Source of the DNA: Anoplolepis gracilipes
Lineage: Eukaryota > Arthropoda > Insecta > Hymenoptera > Formicidae
Length of the DNA stretch: 64,000 nucleotides
Assembly: GCF_047496725.1 (NCBI RefSeq)
Contig: NW_027328668.1
Location: 558,001-622,000 of the forward strand
Direction of reading: 5' to 3'
How positions within the stretch are numbered: position 1 is the first letter of the stretch; every line of letters begins with the position of its first letter. Shown here in pieces: positions 38,770-50,543 of the stretch. The notes below the pieces were generated by a model. It did no database searches. It saw only the letters and a program-made list of their open reading frames with translations, and was not told where the DNA came from. Position numbers and translations under genes: made by a program.

Positions 38770-40122
38770 ATGGGAGTGCTCTCCTCCATGAAGCAATCAT
38801 CAGTGGTACACCTTATGTTTGCTATTACATTTTTTACATCTGGCTTGATAATAAATTTCTTCCAATGCATTTTATATTTTGGACTAAGACCCTTTTCCAA
38901 GTATCTGTACCGCAAGATTAATTATTATCTCTGTTATTCCTTCTATTGTCGTAAGTTTATTTTATCTCTTGAATTATTTTAATCTTTCATTTTTATTTCC
39001 AAGATATTAACATTTTGATTTTTATTTTTACTAGAATTAGTATTTATGGCAGAATGGTGGGCAGGATCGGATCTGATATTGTATATAGATAAAAAGGATT
39101 TTGACAAATATTTCGGCAATGAGCATGGTTACCTTTTAATGAATCATACTTACGAGGCCGATTGGTTGATAGGTTGGTTACTGTGCGACCGCGTGAGATT
39201 GTTAGGCGTAAGTATATAAACAATATTTATATATATTTATTAAAAAAAAATATCTCTTAATTTTTATTCTTCAGAATTGCAAAGCATATGCTAAAAAATC
39301 GATACAATATATTCCAACGCTAGGATGGGCATGGAAATTTGCTGAGAGCATTTTCCTGGACAGAAGTTGGGACAGAGACAGGGAGAAGATTAAGAATCAA
39401 ATAAAAGAGTTGATCGATTATCCTGACACGATATGGGTATGTCTCTCTGTTTCTTTTATCTAAGTGCAAATGTATTCGATGAGTCCTTTAAATATTTGTT
39501 TAAAAAATAAACAATATAAATTATAAATAATTTATTGCTACATCCAAAAATAAATAAACAAGTAAAAGTAACTACGGATTGATTATAGCTTCTGCTCTAT
39601 CCCGAGGGTACGCGCTTCACATCAAAAAAATTGGAAGCCAGCCAAAAATTCGCTATTGAAAGAGGTCTACCAGTATTAAAATATCACTTAACACCACGCA
39701 CAAAAGGCTTTACTGCCAGCATTCCGCACATGAGAGGCAAAGCAGCGGCCATTTATGATATTCAAATAGCTTTCAAACCATCTGATTCAATAAAACCAAC
39801 CATGAAGAACCTTCTTTTAGGAAAACCAATAGAGGGACATATGTATGCCAAAAGAATCCCCATTGAAGAAGTCCCAGAGGAAGAAGAGGCTGCTGCCGAA
39901 TGGCTGCACAAACTTTATCAGCAAAAGGTAATATGCTACATGTACATTTTTTATTATACTGAGTACAAAAATTTATATTATTTCAATAAAGGTATATAAT
40001 CCTGCATGAAATTGATAAAATTTTTTTAAATATATATACAGAGTATTCGTAAAAAACTTTTCGTGTACAAATAGAGCAGATTAAACTGAGCAGAAAAAGT
40101 GTATATTATTATATATATATAT

Positions 40123-40162
<40 letters not shown>

Positions 40163-41431
40163 TTATTGATAAAGTATATCAACATAGATATATATTCAAT
40201 AAATATAAACAATCCCGCGTGAGACTGATGCAACAAATTTTTAAAAAAATATATATACATATATAATATATACAGTGTTTCATTTTAATTGCCCCAGGCA
40301 AATATCTCGCAAAATATGGAAAATATGGAAAAATATTTCAGACAAAAGCTGTATGGCTTCGAGGGGAACATAAGAGGATACCACTGATTTGACCTTGAAT
40401 AATTGTTTGAAGATCACATAATGGTCATCTTTTATTTCTTAAATGAAATCTATTTTTTATTACATATTCTTGTAGCTTATCTCGAGAGCTTTCCGAAACA
40501 CTATAATAAAGTTACGTTTCATTAAGTACTTTCCGATTTATAAGGTTTCAAAGTTGCAATATTTTGACATAAAATGCAAGATATCTCGTAAAATATTCAT
40601 TTTTTGATTATCTTACCCTAATACTTTTATGCACAGAATAATGAGACAAATCAATTGGCGTAATTAAAACACATAGTTATCTTTAAGAAAAAATCTGAAT
40701 TTGCAACTAGCAGTTACACATTTTTACTTTAACATAATTATGTGTTTTAATTACGCCAATTGATTTGTCTCATTATTCTGTGCATAAAAATATTAGGGTA
40801 AGATAATCGAAAAATGAATATTTTAGGAGATATTTTGTATTTTATGTCAAAATATTACAACTGTGAAGCCTTATAACTCAAAAAGTATTTAATGAAAAAA
40901 CATTTTATTATAGTGTTTTGGAAAGCTCTCGAGGTAAGCTATAAGAAAATGCAATGAAAAATGGAGAGTTCCATTTAAGAAATTAAAGGTGACCTTTATG
41001 TGATCTTCAAATAATTATTCAAGGTCAAATCAGTGGTACCGTTTTATGTCTCCCTCGAAATCATACAACTTTTGTTTGAAATATTTTTTCGTATTTTCCA
41101 TATTTTTCGAGATATTTGCCTGAGGCAATTAAAATGAAACACTGTATATATACAATATATACAATGTGTTCAGATGATATAGACCTGATAGGAGATATCA
41201 AAGAAATTCTAATTAATAATAATTAGATTTATCGCATAATGATATAAAACTTTTTTTGTTCAGTTTAATCTGCTCTATCTGGACACAAACAGTTTTTTAC
41301 GAATTACTAGATAGCCTGTATATATTTTTAAAAAAATTTGTTGCATCAGTCTCACATTGGATTGTTTATATTTATTGAATATATATCTATGTTGATATAC
41401 TTTATCAATAAAAATATATATACATCTCTAT

Positions 41432-41475
<44 letters not shown>

Positions 41476-44400
41476 ATGTTTCTTGAATAGATGAATAGAG
41501 TTTAATGGAATAGAGAAAGTTTTGAATAATTATGTTTGACAAAAAGATACCTGCTTATTATCATTGCCAATGACCCATTTAAATTGAGTATATCAGTTTG
41601 AAGTTATTTTTATATACAGGAAAAACACATTACAAATAAAGAGATTTCATTAAATTCTCATGATATTGAGTGCACAAAGATCGATTTTTATTAAATGAGT
41701 TTACATTAATTTATTTAATATTTAATATAATACAATAATGTTAGATAAACTCTATTTGATAGGATCGTATGACGGAGAGTTTTTACAAGACTGGCGATTT
41801 TTTTGCCACGAGCGGTGTGCCTAGGACAGATTCGTTTAAACTGAAAAGAAGATATTATTCCCTCATTAACACTATATGCTGGGTGATAGTTGTCCTTGTA
41901 CCAATGCTGTATTACCTTCTAAGGCTTCTCCTATCCGGGTCGATTCTGTACTTTTCCATTGGAATTGCAATTATCTTTTTATGTAAGTAATATCCTCATA
42001 CTGACTTTTGTATTATTATCTTTTTATTATCTTATTATTATTATATTATATCAAATTTTTTATTCAGCAAATTGCCAAGAAGGGGCTTGGTTTACAATGA
42101 GGGAATCTACACACGCACTTCCATCCATACCTTAACATCTTTGTCTAACTTAATCCACCTTCCTGTTATAAAAAGTAGTTTATAACATGAACAAATAAGT
42201 TTATCCTAGGGAGGCTACATTATATTAATTCTGCACTAACTTAATCCAAACAAATTATATCAATTAATCCATTAGCTAATCAAATTATATCAATCAATCA
42301 ATTAATTAATTAATTAATCCATTAAATCAAATCAACCTAACTTACAACCAAAATTAAACTTAAAATTAAAATTAATATCATTATTATTATTATTACATTA
42401 CAATGAAATTAATAAATACAACAATAAATAACTAACTAACTTTACATTACTTTACTCAAAGCCGCTAGTATCACACCTATTTAATTCCATTCAATATAAT
42501 TCACTTCAACTCCTCTATACATCTGTCTTTTCACAACCATTTTCGCTCAATTTAATATTATTCTCGCTACATTCTCTTTCCTTCCTCTCCCTCTCCCTCT
42601 CTTTCTAAAATCTATTTAATATTCTTTTTGATACATCTAATTCATCATTCAAAATGTTCTTTATTCTTCGTTGCTACAGCCTAACTCCTCACACCATCCT
42701 TTTAACTCTACACATTTCTTCACAACATGTTCCAAGTTATCTTTTCCTATTCTACACCATCTACATACTTTACTTTTATCCTCTTTCCAATATTTATTAA
42801 ATTCTTCCATATTCCCACACCTAAATCTTACTAGACCTTATATTATCTGCATATTCTTCCCTATCAATAATTTCACTTCTCAAATAATTAGGCCCTTCTA
42901 TATTTCTGTCCAACTCTTTATATCTACTATTGTATCTTGCCTCCCTAATTTTAGCACCTTCTATTTGCCTATGTATATCCCTTTCTCTTTCTTTTATTAA
43001 TTTCTCTATTTTAATCTTATTATTCTTCATACCTTCTATGGCTTCTAATCCCCAACCTAAGTTATTAAAGAAATATTCTTTTTCTCTACTATATAACTTT
43101 TTTAATCATACCTTCTTTCTCTTTCCAACATTTCTTCACTAATTTTTCCTCCTCTTTTGTCCTAATTCTTTCCTTATATCTCCATGCTCTAGTTCCCCAT
43201 CTTATAGCGAGTTTCTCTAAACCTAATTCTCTATATATAATATATCTCGGCGTACAAAAATCAATCCTAAAAACCCATTTAATATAGTCCATCATCACCT
43301 TTTCTAATTCTTTTTTCTCTTTCCATCCCCATATTTCTACCCTATACGTTATCACACCTTTGTACCAAATATCTATGTAACATCCATCTTTTAAAATAAT
43401 TTTTACATATTCTTTCCCCTAAACTCCAAACCTTTCCTGCAGCTAATTTCCCTTTCCTACTCAATTCTTTGACATGTTCTGTGTAATTCCCTTTCCTATT
43501 AAACGTAAATTCTAAATATTTAAAACTTTTTACCTTTTCAATCTTACCTGTATCTCAATTTCATTTTTCTTTATTAATTTTCCCGGAACTATTAAATATT
43601 AATACCTTTGACTTTTCTGTCCATAATTTCATTTTTCTTTCCTTCAGAAATCTTTTCAAAGTACCCATCATATCCACTAAATGCCTCTCTGTTTTTCACC
43701 AACAGAACAATGTCATCTGCATATGCTAACGACCATTATTAACTCTCATTATTAACTGCTATACCTACCCATTAGACTCTCATTATTAACTGCTATACCT
43801 CCTATTCCTCTACTTCCTAGCGCATAATCTATTTAGATCCGCGATATACAAGTTGAACAGAGTCGGATTCAGAACACATCCCTATCTAAGCCCTTTCTTT
43901 ATCAAGAAACTTCTTGAAACCCTCTCCTTCGTTCTTACAGAAGCTCTTGTCTCTTCATATATATTCTTTATTCTCCTGATTAGATTTCTGTTAACTTCTT
44001 TCTGCTCCAATATATCCCATAGCGTCTTCCTATCGACATTATCAAAAGCTGCTTTCAAATCCACAAAAACTTTTCTTCATCTTTATTTTTTTCTTTTTCC
44101 CTTTACACGATATGGTTCAAAATATATATATTGTCCATTGTGGATCTGCCTTTCCTAAACCAACTTGACTCTCCGGTAATAAACCTTTTTCTTCCACTTC
44201 CTTTTCTAACCTTTTCTTAAAAATTTCTGCATAAATTTTGTATGCTGTGCAGAGAAAAGATATACCTCTGTAATTTTCTACTTTCTCCATCTCTCCTCTT
44301 TTATACACAGGGACAATTATACTTTCCCTCCATTCGCCTAATATTTCTTCTTGTTTTCACGCTTTTCTCAGTAATTCCCTAAACCTTTTTTAATTGTCTC

Positions 44401-44883
44401 TCCTCCGTTTAAAAATGAATTGAAAAATAGAAATATTGATACTTTCTTTTTGATTGTAGCAAAATGAACATACATTCTTCAACAATGATTCTTCGTAGAA
44501 ATTTTGATTTACTTTATTATTATTATTATATTTACTCATGTATTATTGTCTTTTGTTACATTTATTGTTTATGATATTAATCTGAAAGAAGTAATCATAT
44601 TAAAAAAATTGAATTTAACTTATAAATTTTTTCCATGTAACAAATATCAATTAAATTTAAATTTTTAATAATAACTGCAATTATTTGATTTATTTGCTTA
44701 GGAAACTTTACAGTTTGTCTTGTTTCTTTATTTTTTATGTGCCATGTTTTTAAATATTTTGATAATTTGTTAACGAAAACAAATTGAATTACAGTTTATC
44801 TGCTAATGTACAAAACGCTCGGAATGTCAGAAATAAGTAAGGGTTCGTCATATGGCGCGGCAGATGCAAAAAAGGATAAATAA
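38770..44883 (+). CDS. Agpat3: 1-acyl-sn-glycerol-3-phosphate acyltransferase, AGPAT3/4 type
   Basis: ER membrane enzyme that acylates lysophosphatidic acid to phosphatidic acid in phospholipid and triacylglycerol synthesis. Six coding exons, 38770-38950, 39035-39207, 39275-39436, 39589-39927, 41763-41982 and 44795-44883, give 387 aa in continuous phase, the family's usual length. Motif I is NHTYEAD (His98-X4-Asp103, the catalytic pair). Motif III is LLLYPEGTRF (EGTR at 178-181), and PRTKGF (208-213) is the signature of the AGPAT3/4/5 branch. A hydrophobic segment covers about residues 13-40 and two C-terminal segments lie after about 310. The first ATG (ACCATGG) follows a short UTR behind a good acceptor at 38704. 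Introns 4 and 5 of the coding part carry a nested palindrome and an antisense LINE without disturbing splice sites. Confidence 0.93.
40039..41318. mobile_element. outer fold-back element in an Agpat3 intron
   Basis: Ends CAGAGTATTCGTAAAAAACT and AGTTTTTTACGAATTACTAG are inverted. Arms carry 'agagcagattaaactgagca' and its complement, resembling the family B elements at 6.1 and 50.9 kb. Interrupted by the element at 40273-41144. Confidence 0.65.
40273..41144. mobile_element. family A fold-back element nested in the above
   Basis: Starts CAGTGTTTCATTTTAATTGC and ends in its complement, next to TA. Full length (about 870 bp) with the family signature 'caattggcgtaattaaaaca' in both arms. Confidence 0.72.
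42070..44430 (-). mobile_element. 5'-truncated non-LTR retrotransposon, antisense in the last Agpat3 intron
   Basis: Minus-strand fragments match the end of a LINE ORF2. In order they are an RT stretch with YRGIS and KIYAEIFKKRLEKE (near 44250), DLKAAFDNVDRKTLWDIL (near 44050), a decayed ADD motif (near 43700), C-terminal text around 43100-43350, and a zinc knuckle CRWCRIGKDNLEHVVKKC (near 42740). Frames are interrupted by stops and small deletions, and no endonuclease domain is seen, so the copy is dead. The clade is unclear (Jockey/I/R1 group); ends are approximate and no target duplication was found. Confidence 0.75.
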
Positions 44884-46675
44884 TTTTGGAGCAATTGCTA
44901 ATAAAGGACAACTCCTGAAAAGAAGTGTCAAAGCAGGAATCAGGAAGATTTCCAGGTTGTTTAAAGGGAAGAGAAAGAAATTATAAAAGAAGTCAGATAT
45001 GTATACATTTGATTTATACTTCCATGTGATTTATTCAGCGGCAAACTTTTTGTATGGATTTAATATGTAACACATATACACACAGATTTACATATACATT
45101 AAGTACATACACACATGTATGTGTACGCACAACCAATGTATACAGGCGTGCATACTATACAGGTGTGCATATCATATGCTTATATATGATAATAACGCAC
45201 AACTCTCGTGTGCAAATAGAACGAGTTAATAAATCGAGTAGAAAAGTTTTGAAAAACACTCCTTTATCGATTTTCGCAATTATTAACGAAATTAATTTTT
45301 AAAAATCGGCCAATCCACGCGAGTTAGTATCACCCTGTATATATACAAGATATTCTATTGGATTCTCTTTTATTTTTTAAACTAATTATAAGGGAGATCA
45401 ACCATAACATGTATAGCACATTTTTTAATTTGTTACTACACGCACATTTTTTTACCTTAAAGCATCCCTAGTAATAAAAAACCTTATTGCAGCAATATTG
45501 GCTAACAATATATACTCAATATATACTAAATTTTTTTACATTGGAACATATTTTTACATATAAACTCTCATATTGGCTCAATATTGTAAAATGCTCCCCC
45601 TTTTTAAACAAATTTTAAAATTGAAGAAATACACATCTTTAATCAAAATTTTTTTACTAATCATAATATTAATATGTAATAATACATATTAATATAATAT
45701 AAATACAACTGAATTTTATAGTTAAATATTATAGTTAATATTAATTAGACTGTTATTTTATATTTTAAATAGACAATAAACAGACTTTTTCATTCATTCG
45801 CACATTTAGCTGTCCGATTTTTCAAAAATCGGTTTAATATATCTGAATTCTCTGTATAGTGAGAATTTAAACTGATAGTAATATTTGTTATCATTTTATT
45901 TGTTACATTTTGCAGGCTTTATATTTTCTCAAAATTTGAATACAGATATAGATAGTAGATGTAATTACATTTTGTTAATAATTAATATTAGCTTTGTATT
46001 GGAAAATATTCGCCAAAACATTGTTAATATTTAACCAATTTATTGCCATATTGTGGTGTGTTCTTGGAAATTGTGCTCATAAATATTCATTTACTTATCG
46101 ATGACTTTCACTCCAATTCACATCTTCTGTTTGTAAAAATCTGATAACTTTGTGCATCTCAAACTTAAAACGGTTTTCAATTTTTTACACTGACCGTTCA
46201 CTTAACAGACTAACCAGTAAATGAAAGACAATAACACTTGCACGGCTACTATTTCTTTCCTCGAAATAACAATACATGTCCTTAAGTTCGAGAGATCCAG
46301 AAGTTGCGCTCATATATCATGTATCATTTACGCATTTATCTTTTTTTGTTTTTGCATATTAAATTAACCATCTCGAACAAAACGCCAGTGTGAATATAAT
46401 AGATATTTATAAAACTATCTATATTGGGAAATGAATAAATATGCATATTTTTTGTTATAATAATTAGCTTGTTTGAAGGGAATACAACGATGATTCGATG
46501 TAATAATTTAATTTTCAAGGCGATAAAACTTATATAATATGTAAAATAATTACATTGAAATCATATATCATTATGTTCACTTCAAATAGTACCTTCTACA
46601 ACTTTTATTATATCAAAATTTACACATTATTGTAAACAAATTATGCATACCTCTTCGTTCTTTAAGGCTCCCGAG

Positions 46676-47171
46676 TAGTCATCGCGGCCATATTGAAATC
46701 GTCACTTCATAAGCGAGAAATAGCAAGAAATGATACCCTGATTTATGTTGCGACTGATATGTAAATAAAAACATATTTCAACGAAATAATATTACCAATC
46801 TCTTCAGTACACCTGTAAAAATGTACGGCTGGTAATCCTTTCTCCTGACAATTGATAAATAACTAAATTGAGTCCGAAATGAACCCTTGAAATGTGGAAA
46901 AACACGCGATTTAACAGCTGTCGAAAGGAGAGGAAAATATTACTTTACACAGTTTATTCTTTACACAGCTTAGCAGCCGTACATTTTCACAAGTTTCATA
47001 AATACGTTGCACATCACAACACTAGCAAAAAGCAAATAATTACGACGTAGGTCGCAACATAAATTGGGCTGTCATTTCTCGCTTCTGACATATTTCCCAA
47101 AAGAGAGAAAGAGACAGAACTATATGTCGCCACCGTCGACATCGAAGTTTCACGGCGAGTGCTCGGGAGCC
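46676..47171. mobile_element. palindromic element with TTAA target duplication
   Basis: Ends GGCTCCCGAG and CTCGGGAGCC are exactly flanked by TTAA (46672-46675 and 47172-47175), the site used by piggyBac and Kolobok elements. Arms pair 'aagcgagaaatagc' with 'tttctcgctt'. 496 bp, non-coding. Confidence 0.68.
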
Positions 47172-47240
47172 TTAATACAGATAGTTTTTGTAAATAACTA
47201 TATTTTACAATAGAGTTCAGTTTGAGTCATTGCCAAAATC

Positions 47241-47301
<61 letters not shown>

Positions 47302-49116
47302 ATGATCCATCTCCTTTAAAAGTTCAAAAGATAAGAAGAAGTGAGGATATTTTTTATGTGTGTATGTGCATGCGCGCGCGCACGCACATGAGCAAGCAAC
47401 TTTTTGGTTTTTAATTCCAAGCCATATATTATTTTAGGAATGACAGAGTACTCTTATTTGTTATGACGTACCTATGACAGTATTAAATCACTTACATAAA
47501 TCATTCTAAATAATAAAAAATAAAATTTTGCCTTTTTCTACGATGAAATAAGTTTAAATTGAGATTTTTTTATGAAAGTTATTTTTGTTTTACCGTTTAA
47601 TAGTACTTTAACGAGAAAAAGGTCTCAAAAATCCATTAAAATCTTGACTTTTATAAAGATAAAATAAGATTTTATTAGACTTTTTTATGAATGATTATTT
47701 ATTATTTTGTGTATATAAATTACATATATTCAAGAAATTAAGGCTTATTCAAATAAAAATATGTAGTTGCTCGAGATATAGGGATTTAGTCACAAGTCAA
47801 TGTTACAAAGTGAAGGAAAAAATTATGAAAGGAAGTAATGTTGTGTGTATATGTGTTCGCGCGTGCGTGCGAACGTATGCGCTCGGTATTGTTATATAAT
47901 GTTATATAATTGTTTTATACCTTTTTCTGCATTAGCATTTTTTCAAATATAGCGGTGATTATTGTTAAATAAAAAGTTCAGTCTTCTGATGCGCCATCAG
48001 CAATAATTGAGTTTTGAACGCACACTATATTTTCTTCCAATTTTGAATTGTATGATATGTATTTATCAGATATTATATATCTTATATTTTGTATGACTCA
48101 AAAAATGTTGTTTGTTAATCGATTTGAATTATTTGATACGTATATCAATTTATTATTAATTGATTTAATATTAACTTTAATAATACTGTTCTTTCTGCGA
48201 GTCTTTATGCTTATGCTTATGCAATGATAACGACATTATAAGTGATGTGTTTTCATTATATAAAATGAAATATCTACAAAATAATATATTTAAGTATTCT
48301 TGTTTTTCTTTTAAACATGAAGTAGAAAAATTGTTTAGTACAAAGTTGCCTCTTTCGAAGAGGTAAATATAGTAATAAAGAAAAATATTTTTATGGTTAT
48401 TTTTTTCGAGATTTTAAATCACGGTAATGTCTGAGGACAATCATAGAAGAATTGATGGTCCAGAACATCAAAAACATTAGTCGAACAGAGGCCCAGCCTG
48501 CGAGGCACAATGGAAGCACATCAAGTCATAAAATTTGTCATATGATTGTCATTGACATTTTTTTAAATAAAATTATATTTTTTTCTATATTCTAACTTTT
48601 TCTACATATGTCTCTGCAGAGCATAAATTTCAACAGACTATAGTACTATATATATAATATTATAATTATTTGTTTCTCCTTTGAGTGTTGTTTAAAAAGT
48701 GATAATTCTCAACATAAATACAATATTGAAATCATGGCATTAATGACACTTACATGATTGCAACACATACTTGTCATTAATGTAGATATAAAGTAATGTA
48801 TTATATACAATGTTGCCTGCAGTAATAATATATTGCTTCATATCTTTCAATATTACAAATTTCTTTTTGATAAAGTTTTTAGTTTCTACAATAGAAAAAA
48901 ATCAATAAAATAAAATTCAATGAACAAATTAGCTATTCTACAGTATTCTTTCGTCCTATCCAAACCATTTAAGAAAAAAAATTATTAGAAACTGTTTTCA
49001 TATGGACATAATGAACTGGGGGTTTCGTGAGTCTCATAAAGAGTAAAGATCCAACAAAGCCCAGATACAGAAAATACACTCCTTTTTCAAGTATTGTTTT
49101 TTAAATATGTATTTCT

Positions 49117-49690
49117 AAGATGTTTGACATGAGTGTATTTAGATCAAAAGTAGCAGCACACATACTAAAAGAAAGAGGACTGAAATTAGACACCAAAAAT
49201 AAAGAGAGAATCTTTGTTGTTATAGCAAAACATGTAAAAGAGAATAGAATTTATTTTCCATAAAGCAAAAAACAGTGGATATTTTGAATGATGTAATTTT
49301 CTTACAAGAAAGAAGCAAGAAAATGAAAAAAGTTAGTGATGTTATATTACTTCAAAAGAAGAAAAGGAAGCTACAATATAAACAAGAAAGGGAGTAAAGG
49401 TACAAAAAGCTGAGAAAAAGAAAATGCATAGGACAATTACGAACAAATATTGAAAGATAATTTAAATAATGATTATGCATCATGTGAAGAAATTGAAGAT
49501 CTACCTCAAGGATATAAATTAAGAGACAGAAGTCAATAGAGGGGGCCTTTAGCGTATAAAAACTATGAAATGAAATTTTATGTCAGTACTAGAAACGAAC
49601 CGCAAACATACAATGAAGTATTGTCTAGCAAAAAATCAAAAATGAGGGAAAAAATGAAAATGAAGTAGAAGCATTGAAAAAAATGATACA
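49117..49690 (+). pseudogene. degenerate ORF fragments, probably a transposon relic
   Basis: A frame of 48 codons from 49117 (starting MFDMSVFRSKVAAHILKERG) ends in TAA. It is followed by Lys/Glu-rich pieces in shifting frames, such as EDLPQGYKLRDRSQ near 49495, interrupted by stops. The composition is protein-like rather than AT noise, but I recognise no family. A decayed transposase or gene copy is likely. Confidence 0.35.
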
Positions 49691-49723
49691 TGGACTGTGA
49701 TGAAAAATCAGATAACTGTTAAC

Positions 49724-50133
49724 CAGTGAACTCTATCCTACCCACTAGAATGGCTAGTCCTTTGTTTGAAAATGTGAAGAGCGAGAGGGAAAAAACTGCC
49801 ATTTCCCTCTTCCAAACTTGTACCATGCGAATTAAAAAACATTAGTTTATTCAAATGTTCAGTAATAACCTCTACTACAACCAGCTAATAAGTTATAATA
49901 TTAAAAAAATTATAAAATAGAAAAGAAAGACAAAATTAACAACGTAACAATATTATATGCAATAAAGAATTATATGTGAACTGTAAATCGTTTAGAGAGT
50001 AGAAAAGATCATAGAAAAATCATTAGCCAATCAGAATTTGCTAAACAAGGAGGAAAATAGCAGTTTTTTCCCTCTCGCTCTTTACATTTTTAAATAAAGA
50101 ACTAGTCGTTCCAGTATAGGGTAGAGTTCACTG
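49724..50133. mobile_element. inverted-repeat MITE, about 410 bp
   Basis: CAGTGAACTCTATCCTACCC pairs with GGGTAGAGTTCACTG, and 'gagcgagagggaaaaaactg' with 'cagttttttccctctcgctc'. Non-coding. Confidence 0.7.
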
Positions 50134-50460
50134 CTGTGAACTTATTGATAGTAAAAACGGATGATTAAGAAGAAGCAAAATGAAAAAGGAAAAGTTATAT
50201 AATATAAAACTTGATTAGTTGCTACAGAGGTTTTAAATAAAGAAATATGTCCTTTTCTGATTATATAGTCTAGTAGCTAAATTGCCAAACACTAGAATTT
50301 TTTAACAGTTATCTATAATCATTTAAATATATCAGTACTACAGAAAAAGATTAAATGCGAAATTTAAAAAAACAAAAAATATTTTATTTCAACTTTTGCA
50401 AAAAAAATTATCATCTTGAAAAAATCATTTACTTCCGATTTCATAATTCAATATGAGAAT

Positions 50461-50462
<2 letters not shown>

Positions 50463-50505
<43 letters not shown>
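50463..50505. repeat. (GA)n microsatellite
   Basis: About 21 AG units directly downstream of the 3' end of the cuticular gene. Confidence 0.9.
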
Positions 50506-50507
<2 letters not shown>

Positions 50508-50543
50508 AAAATCAATATCTAATGGAATTATTACTAAAATATA

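Larger units (their letters stand above)
44884..50543. other. gene-poor stretch between Agpat3 and the cuticular gene
   Basis: Begins with the Agpat3 3' UTR (end not identified). A lone TACAGGGTGATAC-type end with its flank lies at about 45220-45345. Otherwise AT-rich with an (AT)n run at 47249-47298, GC/AC-rich simple DNA near 47365-47392, and the elements listed separately. Confidence 0.5.

Noticed and set aside
43853..44158. 101-codon plus-strand frame rich in Phe/Leu/Ser
   Set aside because: Antisense shadow of the reverse-transcriptase fragment on the minus strand.
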